In this document: positions 1 to 11,100 of the stretch, one piece after another
Numbering within the stretch: the stretch's first letter is position 1
Layout: the number at the start of each line of letters is the position of its first letter
Origin: Cephalotus follicularis
Lineage: Eukaryota > Streptophyta > Magnoliopsida > Oxalidales > Cephalotaceae
Direction of reading: 5' to 3'
Length of the DNA: 64,000 nucleotides
NCBI GenBank assembly: GCA_001972305.1
Contig: BDDD01000060.1
Coordinates: forward strand, 800,369-864,368
Made by a program: the position numbers and the translations under genes
The notes under the pieces: model-generated
The model's input: only the letters and a program-made list of their open reading frames with translations
Database searches by the model: none
What the model was told of the DNA's origin: nothing

Positions 1-14
1 TATACAAGAGGGGG

Positions 15-346
15 GGTGAATTGAATATTGATGTAAATATCAGAAAATAAAAACTTTAAAGTAAAGAGTGTAAGGAAAGAAGAATTCTTTGTTTTAGAGT
101 GGTTCGGTTAACTCTTGCCTACGTCAAATTTTTCCAAGGGAGCTCCTTGAGTTTTCACTCTTGAATTGATTATGGTAGCAGGTGAATTGAATATTGATGT
201 AAATATCAGAAAATAAAAACTTAAAAGTAAAGAGTGTAAGGAAAGAAGAATTCTTTGTTTTAGAGTGGTTCGGTTAACTCTTGCCTACGTCAAATTTTTC
301 CAAGGGAGCTCCTTGAGTTTTCACTCTTGAATTGATTATGGTAGCA
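15..346. repeat. 166-bp tandem duplication inside the Sirevirus LTR
   Basis: Positions 15-180 and 181-346 are two nearly identical 166-bp copies, both ending in GATTATGGTAGCA. They differ only in a short A/T run. The near identity shows a recent local duplication of the downstream LTR region. Confidence 0.95.
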
Positions 347-653
347 ATTCGTTACACCTTACAATTTGGGTGATTGAACTCAATCACAAGACCTTGACCT
401 CAAGACCTTAGAGGATTCACCTCTTTTTCAAGTGTTTGTAAATGTGTTTACAAAATAACCTCTCAATAGGTTTCATCTAGCTTATAATACAGAACACAAT
501 TGGAATCACAAGGAAGAACTCAAAGGATAGAGCTATGAAGCTTTTTTAGAACACTTTAGAGCACTTGAGCTTTGTAGAATGAGTTTAACTAGAATATTTG
601 AATTCTTTGTTTCTTGATTGTTGTCTCTATGTCTCCTGAAGGTTTTGGATCTT

Positions 654-666
654 CCTTTATATAGAC
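654..666 (-). promoter_or_regulatory. Candidate TATA box of the Sirevirus LTR
   Basis: The minus strand reads GTCTATATAAAGG. It lies about 740 bp into the LTR and about 100 bp downstream (in the direction of transcription) of the GTCGATG array. The right LTR has the equivalent site at 15444-15456 with one change. Position and composition fit a plant core promoter, but no transcript evidence is available. Confidence 0.6.
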
Positions 667-759
667 AAAAAAGTCTTTGTAGCCGTTGCATAAATCATGG
701 AGATTTAAGATATAAAAATGATGTGTTGATGCAACTCTGTTTTTTATGCCTGCTGAGAT

Positions 760-1285
760 AAAGACGTTGATGTCTTTTGGAAGGAGTCGATGTCTTTGTA
801 GGTTACTAGCCGTTGCAAGTGGGTTAACTAGCCGTTCCTTAATTCCCGAGTCAAACAATTTGAAAAGACGTCGATGTCTTTCATGGACGTCGATGTCTTT
901 TCTGGGAATGTATCCAAACATTTGAGGTTATGAGCATCGCATTGATGTCTTCTTGAAGGATCGATGTATTTTCTGGATTTTGCAGTTGAGTCTTCAAACA
1001 CATCGATGTCGAAGGGAAGGGATCGATGTCTTTTGTTGGACGTAGATGTCTTCACATACAAGGATCGATGTCTTTACTCAAAATCGACCTGTAACTTTTG
1101 TGCACTAAAGACGTCGATGTCTTCTTGAAAAGGGATTGATGTCTTTCTTCAAAAATGGCCTGTAACTTTGGTAGCTCAAAGATGTTGATGTCTTCTTCAA
1201 AAGGGATCGATGTCTTTCTTCAAATATGGCCTGTAACTTTGGTAGCTCAAAGACATCGATGTCTTCTTCAAAAGGGATCGATGTC
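760..1285. repeat. GTCGATG palindrome array in U3 of the left Sirevirus LTR
   Basis: At least 14 copies of an AAGACGTCGATGTCTT-like motif occur. Centres (T of TCGA or its equivalent) lie at 767/787, 871/890, 942/961, 1003/1023/1043/1065, 1114/1136, 1185/1207 and 1256/1278. Within each group the spacing is 19-22 bp, while groups are separated by 38-84 bp. The motif is a decayed palindrome centred on TCGA. The array occupies most of the region between the LTR start and the TATA box, an enhancer-like position. Confidence 0.9.
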
Positions 1286-1300
1286 TTTTCTTTAAAACTG
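1088..1300. repeat. 71-bp tandem repeat, three units
   Basis: CCTGTAACT recurs at 1088, 1159 and 1230, giving a 71-bp period. Each unit carries one pair of GTCGATG motifs 22 bp apart, separated by 49 bp from the next pair. The same repeat is present in the right LTR at about 15879-16090, so it predates this insertion. Confidence 0.9.
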
Positions 1301-1405
1301 TCTTTTGCCTTTTGTGAATCTTTCTAACATCTTGCACATTAAGTGAACTTTGTTAAATGCAAATATGTTATCATCAAAACTAGGATTGAGACTAAAACGT
1401 CAAAA

Positions 1406-1640
1406 ATCTCCCCTTTTTTTATGATGACAAAAATTTGCTCATAAAAAGCATAATCATAGAACATAAGCAATATCAATTGAGCTATTTCCCATAATAAGCA
1501 TAATTAAGCAATATCCAATTGAGCTATCTCCCCTTCTTGAAAGGTTCATAAAAGAAAGTTCTATTGAAAGCAGTTGAGCTCTATCTCCCCCCTTTTTGGA
1601 TAGCATCAAAAAGATAGATGTAATTAGCTCCCCCTTAATA
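1406..1640 (-). other. Polypurine tract plus further polypurine tracts of the Sirevirus
   Basis: On the minus strand, A/G-rich tracts occur at 1406-1420 (directly beside the LTR), 1522-1541, 1579-1600 and 1625-1638. The tract beside the LTR would prime plus-strand DNA synthesis. Several extra tracts upstream of it are a known Sirevirus feature. Confidence 0.8.
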
Positions 1641-2067
1641 AGAGCGAGGGTAAAAAAAATTTCAATAACATCAATATCATCATAATATGATTAATAACAT
1701 CTCAGTATCAAGAATCAGCAATATATAACACCATAATATCAACATTATAAAAAACACTATCATGATATATAATAGAAAACATTTCATTAACATACACTTG
1801 TCTTATAACACAATAGAAGTACAAAAATTACATAAACAACTTGTTTGATTACAACAAAAACTTGTTAAAGTTATAACAGCAAGAAACAACAATCAAGAAT
1901 CAGCATACAGGAGAAGGATCGGAATCATGAGAAGATTCATCGCCTGAGGTATCTTCGCATATGTCGATTGTCTTGGATGTAGTAAGCTTTCATTCCAATC
2001 ATTTGAGACGTCTTTTGCTGACACGTAAGTCATAGTAGATTGTATCTTCTATCGTCTCAAAGTCGGA
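1641..2067 (-). other. Sirevirus internal non-coding spacer
   Basis: This is AT-rich sequence between the polypurine tracts and the env-like frame. I see no gene, no strong repeat and no GTCGA motif in it. It is part of the Sirevirus by position only. Confidence 0.6.
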
Positions 2068-2415
2068 TCAAATAGTCATGTGATCCTTTTCCAAATTTTC
2101 GAGGCGCGAATTTACTTGCTGCAATTTTCCTTCAATTGATGCTTCCATCGAGTCAAACCTAGTATTCAATGCATGAAATTGAGCGCTCATGAATTCCATC
2201 ATCCGATCATACTCACTGGTAGAAGAAGAGCCATGAGTTTGAGCAGGTGGTGCTTCTTGTGCTTCCCAAGGAGGGATTTCTTCATGTTCTTCTCTCTCAA
2301 TTTTCTGACCTTGGTCACTTTTTGGACAGTAAGTCCAATTGCCATCTTGTTTCTTCCAGCCCATGCGATTCAAGGTGCTTTTGTTGTAGGTATCTTCCTT
2401 CTTCAGCTTAGTTTA
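2068..2415 (-). pseudogene. Sirevirus env-like frame, C-terminal part
   Basis: The minus-strand frame encodes an acidic, Q/S-rich stretch followed by a coiled-coil-like helix with regularly spaced hydrophobic residues (RMMEFMSAQFHALNTRFDSM region). It is the downstream part of the frame that starts at 4205, from which it is separated by the inserted LTR at 2421-3459. Sireviruses carry such an extra frame after RNase H, with a predicted C-terminal coiled coil. An envelope function has not been shown for the family. Confidence 0.7.
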
Positions 2416-2420
2416 GATTC

Positions 2421-3459
2421 TAATTATTGAATCAACTGAGTGCTACATGCACGATTTATGATATTTACTATCATTTTCCCAAGGAACGTTATTGTCTAAA
2501 TGAACTACTGTTTTCCTCCACATGAGAGGTATCGACTGTTTTGTTTCCGAATTGGAAACCACTGTACTGATATCGTTTCCTCATATGAGATGCACGATCA
2601 CTGAATGTTTTGTTTCGAAAGAAACCATTGGTATTGCATATCGATTATATATGTAATATTACTACTGATTGTACTTATTGAATTGATTGTTTATGCTACT
2701 GCCGTAGTTAGGTGATGGAGGTTATCACTGACTATGGATGTGATCCTGGGTGCCAGGAGTTGGCCAGAGTATCACCTACTGTCTGCATTTGCAGAGCTAT
2801 TGTTAAACTACCCGCCAACGCCGGTAGTAACTGATACCTTTTCTATCATTCTCGGAGTGTAGAGTGATAGTTAGGTGGTGCACAGTTGGGGGCTAGGAGT
2901 TAGCGACATGTGACACCCAAACCACTGAACGACTGAATTGATTGTACCCTTGTGCGGTATCTTTGCATATGTACTGTTTATGGCCACTTGGCATGACTGC
3001 TCTATATTGGCTACTGAAATGATATTTTGATATAAACTGTCATACATAATTGCATTCATATATTCTTTTGCACACACTATCTTCCTGCTTAGCCAAGTGA
3101 GGACAACGGCTAACCCCTACCATTACAGATTGAGCGAGGACGTTTGGAGTCTTGCTACCGAAGCTTCTGAAAGCTTCTATTATCGTTTTAAGGTTGTTAT
3201 TTTACTGTTGTTATGTACTGTATTGAACGAACGAATCACACCTTGTTTACTGTTGTATTCCTTATGATAAGGATATTGTTAACTGTAACCGCACGTAGTA
3301 TGGGATGCGTGCGAAGGCTTGTACTTATACATTCTGGCTTATTGACTATTTTCCGCATACTGTTTTATACTGTTAAATGTGATGCTGGAATGTATGTTAA
3401 TACTGATACTACCATATATGCTTGTCTAAGTATATGGCACCGAACTACGGGGTGTGACA
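2421..3459 (+). repeat. Shortened Tekay-type Gypsy LTR inserted in the Sirevirus
   Basis: The sequence aligns with the downstream 1 kb of element A's 3' LTR (23629-24621). Shared pieces are the CCAGGAGTTGGCCAGAGTATCAC block, the GGCTAACCCC block and the end ACGGGGTGTGACA. It ends at 3459 in TGTGACA. The flanks GATTC (2416-2420) and GATTT (3460-3464) look like a target duplication with one mismatch, suggesting that a short LTR form was inserted or that a longer one shrank. The left boundary is approximate. Confidence 0.8.
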
Positions 3460-4205
3460 GATTTCTTCTGTGAAAAGGCACGCACCATCGTGTGGAGCAT
3501 TAGCAGTGGATAACAAAACTCAATTTTGGAAATGATGCACCACTTTAGGAATGCTTGCATCCTAGTGAGTTTTGCATAACCACCACCGGTAGGAAGAAAT
3601 TGATGAACAATGAGGTGATGTAAAATACGATGATCAACCGAGAGCTTGTTTGTGTAGAGGGCCATGTTGGGATGAATGTTTGGATCATTAGGGTAGAGAA
3701 TTGATAAAATGTTGTTTGGGTGAAAACCTTCGACTTCCGGACATTTCCTGTATTCAAATATATACAAGCCGTTGTGAGGAATATGAAGAATTGATGCAAG
3801 AATCATATCATTTAAAAAGATTCTTTGACCTTTGACAGTTGAAGAGAGGGCAAATTCTTCATGAGGACCAGAAACAATCCTTAAGTTCATGTAAAACTCT
3901 TTGACAAGCTTGACATAGAACATGTCCTGAATTTGAACTAAAGGAATGAGATGTAATTCTTCTAGCCAAGAAACAAAAGAAAACTCATTGGAACAAAAGG
4001 ATAAATCTATGTTCCTCCCACCCATTACCCTTTTGTCAACAAATGTAACATTGCGGAGAGGAATTTCTTCTTCGGATTCAGAATCCGATTGAAGAGCGGG
4101 ATCGGGAGAAGGTTCCCGAATGTTAAGTTTCCTCTTAGAGCCAATTTTCTTAGGATGGGAAGAGCTAGAAGCCTTCTTTATGCCAGTAGTTTTTGTTCTA
4201 GGCAT
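3460..4205 (-). pseudogene. Sirevirus env-like frame, N-terminal part
   Basis: The minus-strand frame starts at 4205 with a basic K/S-rich segment (MPRTKTTGIKKASSSSHPKK), then an acidic SDSESEEE stretch, then a globular region with LEELHLIPLVQIQ and GGYAKLTRMQAFLKW. This layout matches the plant-transposon protein domain commonly found as the extra frame of Sireviruses. It lies about 515 bp after the end of RNase H, the usual place. The last residues before 3460 run into the nested LTR. It is a fossil; whether the product ever acted as an envelope is unknown. Confidence 0.75.
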
Positions 4206-4720
4206 TTTGTGAAATAGTTGGGATGCACAACAAACAAGAACAAAAACAGGAAGATAACAGGAATTGGAAGAAGAAAAGAAGAGTTTGAGGAAGAGAGATG
4301 ATAGAGTAGAAGTTGTAAGAGTGATTAGAACGATTATAAAATTTAGAGGGAGAAAAAAAATTCAGAAATGTTCAGGGTGAGGGTAAGATGACAGTGGAGA
4401 AGGGAGTCGACGTTTTTATGAAGAAAATCGATGAAATGTAAAAGACGTCGATGTGATTACAAAGGCGTCGACGTTTTCTTAAAAAAAATAACTAAAGGCA
4501 TCGATCTAAAAAACAAGAAAACGATGCATTTTAAATATCATCGATGCGTTATGAAAGAGATCGACGTGTTTCAAAGACATCGATGTCTTTGAAAAGAGAT
4601 CGACGTGTTTGGTCAAAGAATCAAGCAGATTAAGCTTAAAATAGAACAAGTTTAAAAGCAAGATATTCAAACACATCTTACTATCTATTTAAGCAATCAC
4701 AAACATAACCATCAAAACAT
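4206..4720 (-). other. Spacer between Sirevirus pol and env-like frame, holding a phased GTCGA array
   Basis: The region carries ten GTCGA-type motifs, with centres at 4407, 4428, 4448, 4468, 4501, 4521, 4541, 4561, 4580 and 4600. Steps are 21, 20, 20, 33, 20, 20, 20, 19 and 20 bp. This is outside the LTRs, directly upstream of the env-like frame in the direction of transcription. It could be a cis-regulatory array for that frame, which is an inference from position only. Confidence 0.85.
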
Positions 4721-6303
4721 TCAATCAAGATCACATAAGCCAAGTTCTCTTCTAAATTTTGAAAAAGAATTTTCATCTAAAGGCTTATTGAAAATGTCAG
4801 CAACTTGTTTTTCCGTAGGAATATATTCTAAAACAATATGTCCGTTTTCAACATGCTCTCTTAAAAAGTGATATCTAATATCAATATGTTTTGTCCTTGA
4901 GTGATGAAAAGGGTTCTTAGCTAGACAAATACTACTAGTATTATCACATTTTATAGAGACATCTTTCACAAAAACACCATAGTCTATCAATTGTTGCTTT
5001 TGCCATAAAATCTGTGCACAACAACTACCTATAGTAATATATTCAGCTTCAGTGGTAGACAATGCAACAGAATTTTGCTTTTTGCTGAACCAGGAAATAA
5101 GCATACTTCCTAGGTATTGGCATGAGCCACTAATGCTCTTGCGATCAACTTTATATCCACCAAAGTCGACATCCGAGTATGAGTGTAAATCAAAACTAGA
5201 GTCTCGAGAATACCATAAGCCTAAAGTAGGTGTATATGCAAGATATTTGAGAATACGTTTAACAGCAAACAGATGAGATTCTTTAGGGTTTGATTGAAAA
5301 CGAGCACACAAGAAAACACTAAACAATATATCAGGTCTACTAGCAGTTAGATACAATAACGAACCTATCATGCTTCTATAAAGCTTTTGATCGACATTTT
5401 TTCCTTGTTCGTCTTTGTCAAGCTTTGTAGAAGTGCTCATAGGAGTCTTACTTGTTTTAGCGTTCTCCATTCCAAACTTTTTGAGAATTTCTTTTACGTA
5501 CTTAGTTTGGTTGATGAAGATTCCCTCTTTGGTTTGTGTAACTTGAAGTCCAAGGAAGAAGTTGAGTTCTCCCATGAAGCTCATTTCGAATTCTGACTTC
5601 ATAGTATTAGAAAATTCCTTGCATAAAGATTCGTTAGTCGATCCAAAAATAATATCATCGACATATATTTGTACTATTAGTAAATCATTGCCTTTTGATT
5701 TTGTAAAAAGTGTTATATCAACATTTTCTCGTTTAAAATCATTTTCAATCAAAAATTTTGTCAACCTCTCATATCAAGCTCGAGGGGCTTGTTTGAGACC
5801 ATATAAAGCTTTGTTTAGTTTAAAGACATGGTTTGGAAAGAAAGGATCCTCAAAACCTTGAGGTTGTTCTACATACACTTCTTCTTTTATAAAACCATTA
5901 AAAAAAGGCACTTTTTACATCCATTTGATACAATTTGAAATCTTTAAAACAGGCAAATGCGAGTAATAAGTGAATAGATTCTAATCTAGCAAACAGGTGC
6001 ATATGTTTCATCATAATCTATACCTTCTTCTTGTGAATAACCTTGAGCAACTAATCTAGCTTTGTTTCTAACTATAATTCCTTAATTATCCATTTTATTT
6101 CTAAACACCCATTTAGTCCCTATTACAGAATGATCCTTAGGTCTAGGTACTAAAGACCAAACCTTGTTCCGTTCAAACTGGTTTAATTCTTCTTGCATAG
6201 CTACTATCCAGTTTTCATCATTTTCAGCTTCTACAAAGTTCTTAGGCTCAAAGTCAGAAAGAAAAGCAACATAATTACAAGTATTTGCATTAGACCTAGT
6301 CAT
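4721..6303 (-). pseudogene. Sirevirus reverse transcriptase and RNase H
   Basis: The minus-strand translation begins near 6303 with the RT entry region (NKVWSLVPRPKDHSVIGTKW). Further on it has the catalytic IYVDDIIFGS motif, FFLGLQV, the MIGSLLYLTASRPDI stretch and the RNase H segment with STTEAEYI and SRTKHIDIRYHF. The order and motifs are typical of Ty1/Copia, with closest resemblance to Sireviruses. It would copy element RNA into DNA in cytoplasmic particles. This is a fossil copy with several breaks. Confidence 0.92.
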
Positions 6304-7308
6304 AACACCATGTTGAATATTACCAATTATGACCTCATGTGGGTGATCTTTAACTACTTTATAGGTCTTATCTACAAGGTCTTGTTGCTAACTATCCTTA
6401 GATTCTACATCTATGTTCTCAGAAGGTTCATGAAAGTCTATGCTATCATGCATATGTGTACTTGAATCATGTGTCTCATCAAAAACAACATGCATAGACT
6501 CTTCTACTAGCAATGTTCATTTATTGAAACATCTATAAGCTCTACTAGTAAGTGAATATCCAACAAAAATACTTTTATCCGCTTTCTAGTCGAACTTACC
6601 AAGTTGATCCTTTCCATTGTTGTGTATGAAACACTTGCATCCAAAGGCACTGAAGTGACTTATGTTAGGATTTCTCTCTCTCCATAACTCGTACGGAGTC
6701 TTTTTGAGAATTGGCCTTATCGATGTTCTATTTAAAATGTAACGTAAAGTGTTTGTGGCTTCGGCCCAAAAGTACTTTGGAAGATTGTTTTCGCAAAGCA
6801 TGGTTCTAGTCATTTCTTCTAAAGTTCTATTTCTCTTTTCAACAACACCATTTTGTTGAGGAGTTCTATGGGTTGAAAATTCATGTTTAAAACCATTTTC
6901 AATGCAATAGTTATCAAAAATGTTATTTTCGAATTATTTACCATGATCGCTTCCTATTTTCAAAATAGGAAGTCCTTTTTCTTTTTGAACATGTTTACAA
7001 AAATTTGTAAAGAATGTAAAAACTTCACTTTTATGTGCTAAAAAGAAAACCCATGTGTACCTAGTGTAGTCATCAACAATAACAGAAGCATAAGACTTAC
7101 CACCTAAGCTTCTTATGTTTATAGGACCGAATAAATCCATATGAAGTAGTTCGAGTGGCCTAGAAGTTGAGACAATGTTAGTTGATTTGAAACTTGCTCT
7201 AATTTGTTTTCCTTGTTGACAAGCATCACAGATTTTATCCTTTTGAAAACTCAATTTAGGAAGATCTTTAACTAAGTCATGTTTTAAAATCTTGGCAATA
7301 GTTCTCAT
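6304..7308 (-). pseudogene. Sirevirus integrase
   Basis: The minus-strand translation contains the zinc-binding-region end CDACQQGKQIRASFK, the core domain start LLHMDLFGPI and VDDYTRYTWVFFLAHKSEVF, and the later NTLRYILNRTSIRP and PYELWRERNPNI segments. These are standard Ty1/Copia integrase landmarks, upstream of RT as expected for Copia. It is a fossil copy with several breaks. Confidence 0.9.
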
Positions 7309-7332
7309 AATAACATGACCAAGCCTTCTATG

Positions 7333-7804
7333 CTACATCCAACTATCTTCATTTAAAGAGACAAGACATTTAACATTTTGGTTTTGAAGATCATTTAAAT
7401 TTATAACATACACATTGCCTTCTCTTTGTCCAATAAACTTGGTAGCATTATTATTGTTGTCAATGACTCTACATGAGGTGTTTTCGAAAATAACTCTACA
7501 ATTCTTGTCACACAATTGACTTATGCTCAAGAGATTGTGTTTGAGTCCTTTAGCATGCAGTACATTAGTAATAGTAATGTTTTTATTACCTATGGAACCG
7601 GTTCCAATGATTTGTCCTTTTGTGTTGTCTCGAAAGGTTACGTTTCCTCTGTCTTTTGGTTCCCAGATCACAAATAGGCTTTTGTTACCCATCATGTGTT
7701 TGGAGCATCCGCTATCAAGGTACGACCAATTCCTTTTTGATGATGTCTTTAGATACATCTACAAATCAAGAGAGTTTAAGTTGAAGACTTTGGTACCCAA
7801 GTTG
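7333..7804 (-). pseudogene. Sirevirus protease and pre-integrase region
   Basis: The minus-strand translation carries the aspartic protease motif YLDSGCSKHMMG near the solo-LTR junction, followed by VLHAKGLKHNLLSISQLCD, which is conserved between Copia protease and integrase. The region is cut off from gag by the solo LTR at 7810-13732, whose CTTTG target duplication flanks it at 7805-7809 and 13733-13737. Confidence 0.88.
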
Positions 7805-9409
7805 CTTTGTGTCACACCCCGCCTTTCAATTCCATTACAGACAAGCATATATGGTGATATCAGAAATAAATATAATCTAGCATTCTCATTCAACAATTCA
7901 TAAACAAGCGGAAGCATTCATATCAAGATTATAAAATAAGTCATCCGCACGCAGCCCATACTACGTGCGTATACAATCCATCAAAATATCCTTTTACATA
8001 AGGAAGTACAACAACATCACAGGGTATGAACCGTTCATTACAATACAGTACATCATAAAAATAACAACCTTAAGATAGAAATAAGTTCTCCAAAAGCATC
8101 AGCAGCACCCTCCAACGTCTTCGCTTAATCTGAAATTGTAGGGGGTTAGCCATTGTCCTCACTGCTAAGTAGGAAGATGATGCATGTTAATGAATATATA
8201 AATGCAACATGTATGACATTTTATATTTAGGAATAACATTTAAGTATTCCAATATATAAGCAACCATGCCAAGTGGCCATAGACAATACAATGCAAGAAT
8301 ACCGCACAAGGGTACAATCAATTCATACTATGGTTGGGTAACACATGTCGCTACCTCCTAGCACAAACTGCGCACCACCTATCTATCACCCTACACTCCG
8401 AAGATGATAGATTAGGTAACATTTACTGCCGGCGTTATCGGGCAGTTTAACAAATAAGATCTGCAAGGCAGATAAGTTTGGGTGATACTCTAGCCAACTC
8501 CTGGCACCTAGGATCCCCACCGTAGTCAGTGACCTCTGCCATCACTCGACTAACGGCATTAAGCATAGACAATCAATTCAATCAATTCAGTTTAATAATA
8601 ATATTACATATATATAAAATATGCAATGTAGTATTTGTTTTCTTTTGGAAACATATAACAATTCAGTGATCGTACATCTCTTAAGAGGAAAACGATATCA
8701 ATACAATAGTGGTTCCCAGTTGGAGAACAAAACAGTAGGTACTTCTCATCGGAGGAGTAGTAAATCATTGGCAATAAGTTTTCATTTTGAAACCATTAGT
8801 AAAAATCCATATCCGTGCTTATAGCACTTAGTTTGGTTTAATCCTTGAAATATGGAAACAATAGTGTTTATAAACACTCACTAGTATATACTAATTAACA
8901 GTAGCATATACAGCAACAATAGTAAAAGACAGTAGCGATTCAAGGATTCAACAAGGTAGTTAGCATACCATAGTCATTCATGTGCAACTCACACAAGGAG
9001 TGTAACACCCCCGATTCGGAACCGGGATCACTCCCGATTCAGGATCGGTGTGTCACACAAAACTGAACTAAAAACATATCAAAGATCTTAATCTTAATCA
9101 TCATCAATACGTGGTGGTTCTAAAAATCTGAAAACATGTATAATCATGGAACATAAACTGAATCTGAAACATAATCTGAAAACTTTATCATAAACCAAAA
9201 TGTCATAATCCAAAAATCACAATACTGTTCAGATAACTGGCCTATACACGACCATAACACTACTAAAAACATAACCGGATCGAACTCCTAGATGATCCTC
9301 TGACATTGGGTAACTCTCTCATCACACTTGCCCATGTTGTCCCTGAAAACCTGCCGCATGGAAAACAAAACGCGGCTGAGCAAACCTCAGTACAGATATA
9401 GAATCATAA

Positions 9410-9730
9410 AACAGTTTATGAAACAAATCAATTACGAAACAACATAAATACGAATCAAACGGATACGAATCAAAACAGAACAGTTTACGAAACAAAACAG
9501 TACGAAACAAAACCGTATCCGAAACAAAGCAGTTTACCAAAACGAAACAGTAAGAAACAAAACAAAATCCTGCACAATACAGTATCTGAAACAACACTAT
9601 ATGATACAAAACATTTTACGAAACGAAACACTCTACGAAACAGAATAGAACAATTTACGGAACAAAAGAAAACAGTTTCTGAATAGTACGAAACAAACAG
9701 ATTACGGAACAAAACAAAGCAGTAAACGAC
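9410..9730. repeat. Short CGAAACA-type repeat block in LTR B
   Basis: About twenty loosely spaced copies of a TACGAAACAAAACAGT-like word fill this stretch. The spacing is irregular, roughly 10-20 bp. It is low-complexity LTR sequence; reading frames across it are artefacts. Confidence 0.8.
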
Positions 9731-10429
9731 AAACGATAATTTGAAAGCAGTAAGATTTCAAAGTTAACTCCAAACATAAATCTTAAGCAATATATCAGTT
9801 TAAACATTCTTTGAAATCACATGTGAACTTTCATAAAAACCAAATCCATAACTTTCAAAACGTATGACAAACCTTTCAAAACATAAGTTCCATACTGAGC
9901 CACATAACATATCACATATCGAAACACATATAGCAAGGGAGTAACTAATTCCACATTGCCAAATAGAATTGCAGTGTACGGCACTACACGTACAATTCCC
10001 ATATCATAACATATCTCAAATCATATAACTAGGATCGATCCATACGCCTCAATCACAAATCCTATCCAAGGATATCCCAGAGAGACGCCGTAAACTAATC
10101 ACACCGTTACGGAAAGTGTCATGCCCCCGTGTCAGGCCCACAGCATGCCTATGGTACGCCCCATTGGTGGGTACAAAAGCTCAGTATTTCACCATTTCAA
10201 AAACTTTGATTTCATCAAAATCAATTAAAATACATAGAAGGGTTTCCCAAAACATAATTATAAATCATTCTCAAATGATATAGTTTCACATAACGTATAC
10301 TTTCATAATAAAAAGGCAACTCTTTTATTTTCACAATAAGGAGACATTTGCATAGTATTTCGTAACATAACACAGCTGAATTCATTAAGCCACAAAAATA
10401 TTCATTTCCGTAAAATATCAACTGACTTT

Positions 10430-11100
10430 ATTTCAAAGCATACGAAATATACTTAGCTCATAAAACCAAAGGAAACATATTCATAAAACTGAATTCATTT
10501 CAAATAATTCAGATGTCCAAAACTGATTTTATTTCGCTAAAATCGAAGAGAGTAGCAAAGAGCAGAATATCCGTACCACATTCACAAAAGTAAAACTGAA
10601 TTCATTTCAATAAAACTGATAGAGAAACCAAGGAAAGGAAATCTATACCAAATACAGAATCTGAAATTATCTCAAATAAAATCAGAAAGATAGCCAAGAA
10701 AGAAGGACATCCGTACTTCATTTACTAAAACAAAACCAAATTTATCTCAACAATACTGAAAGAGATAACAAGGAAGGAGAATCCGTGCTTTATTCATATA
10801 AGTAAAATTAACTTTTTACTCTAATAAAAACAATAGAAGGTTATCAAGGAACGAAAGATCCGTACTTTATTCTTTAAAGCAAAGTAACCCTCATTTTAAT
10901 AAAACCAACAACGGAGGGTATCAAGAAAAGAGTTATCCATACATAATCATTAAACAGTAAAATTGACTTTATTCAAATAAAATCAAAGGGAGTATCCAAG
11001 AACGAAAGAATAATCCGTACATTAATCATAAAAGTGAAACTGGATTGTTTTAATAAAATCAGATAGCCAAAGAACGATAGAATCTGTACCTCATGCGATC
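10430..11100. repeat. Degenerate tandem repeat of about 65-80 bp in LTR B
   Basis: Words of the type ATCCGTACtTCATTcA, AAAACTGAATTCATTTCAA and AGAnAgCCAAGGAA recur in order about seven or eight times. LTR F has only a trace of this pattern (around 63170-63240), so the block expanded after the two families separated. Unit boundaries are approximate. Confidence 0.7.

Larger units (their letters stand above)
1..1405 (-). repeat. Sirevirus LTR, left copy (3' LTR of the minus-strand element)
   Basis: On the minus strand the LTR starts beside a purine-rich tract at about 1405 with a TGACGTTTTAG-type end. It holds a dense array of GTCGATG motifs (760-1285), a TATA box (654-666) and a downstream part rich in short direct repeats. 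The segment 490-1405 matches 15282-16197 at about 94-95 percent. The C-rich stretch read on the minus strand near position 1 is typical of the far end of Sirevirus LTRs, so the LTR end is at or just beyond the window edge. Confidence 0.88.

Noticed and set aside
860-905. bZIP C-box (GACGTC) as the whole explanation
   Set aside because: GACGTC occurs only in the Sirevirus, D1 and D2 arm class; A, F, D3 and J lack it but keep core and spacing. It remains possible for the one class.
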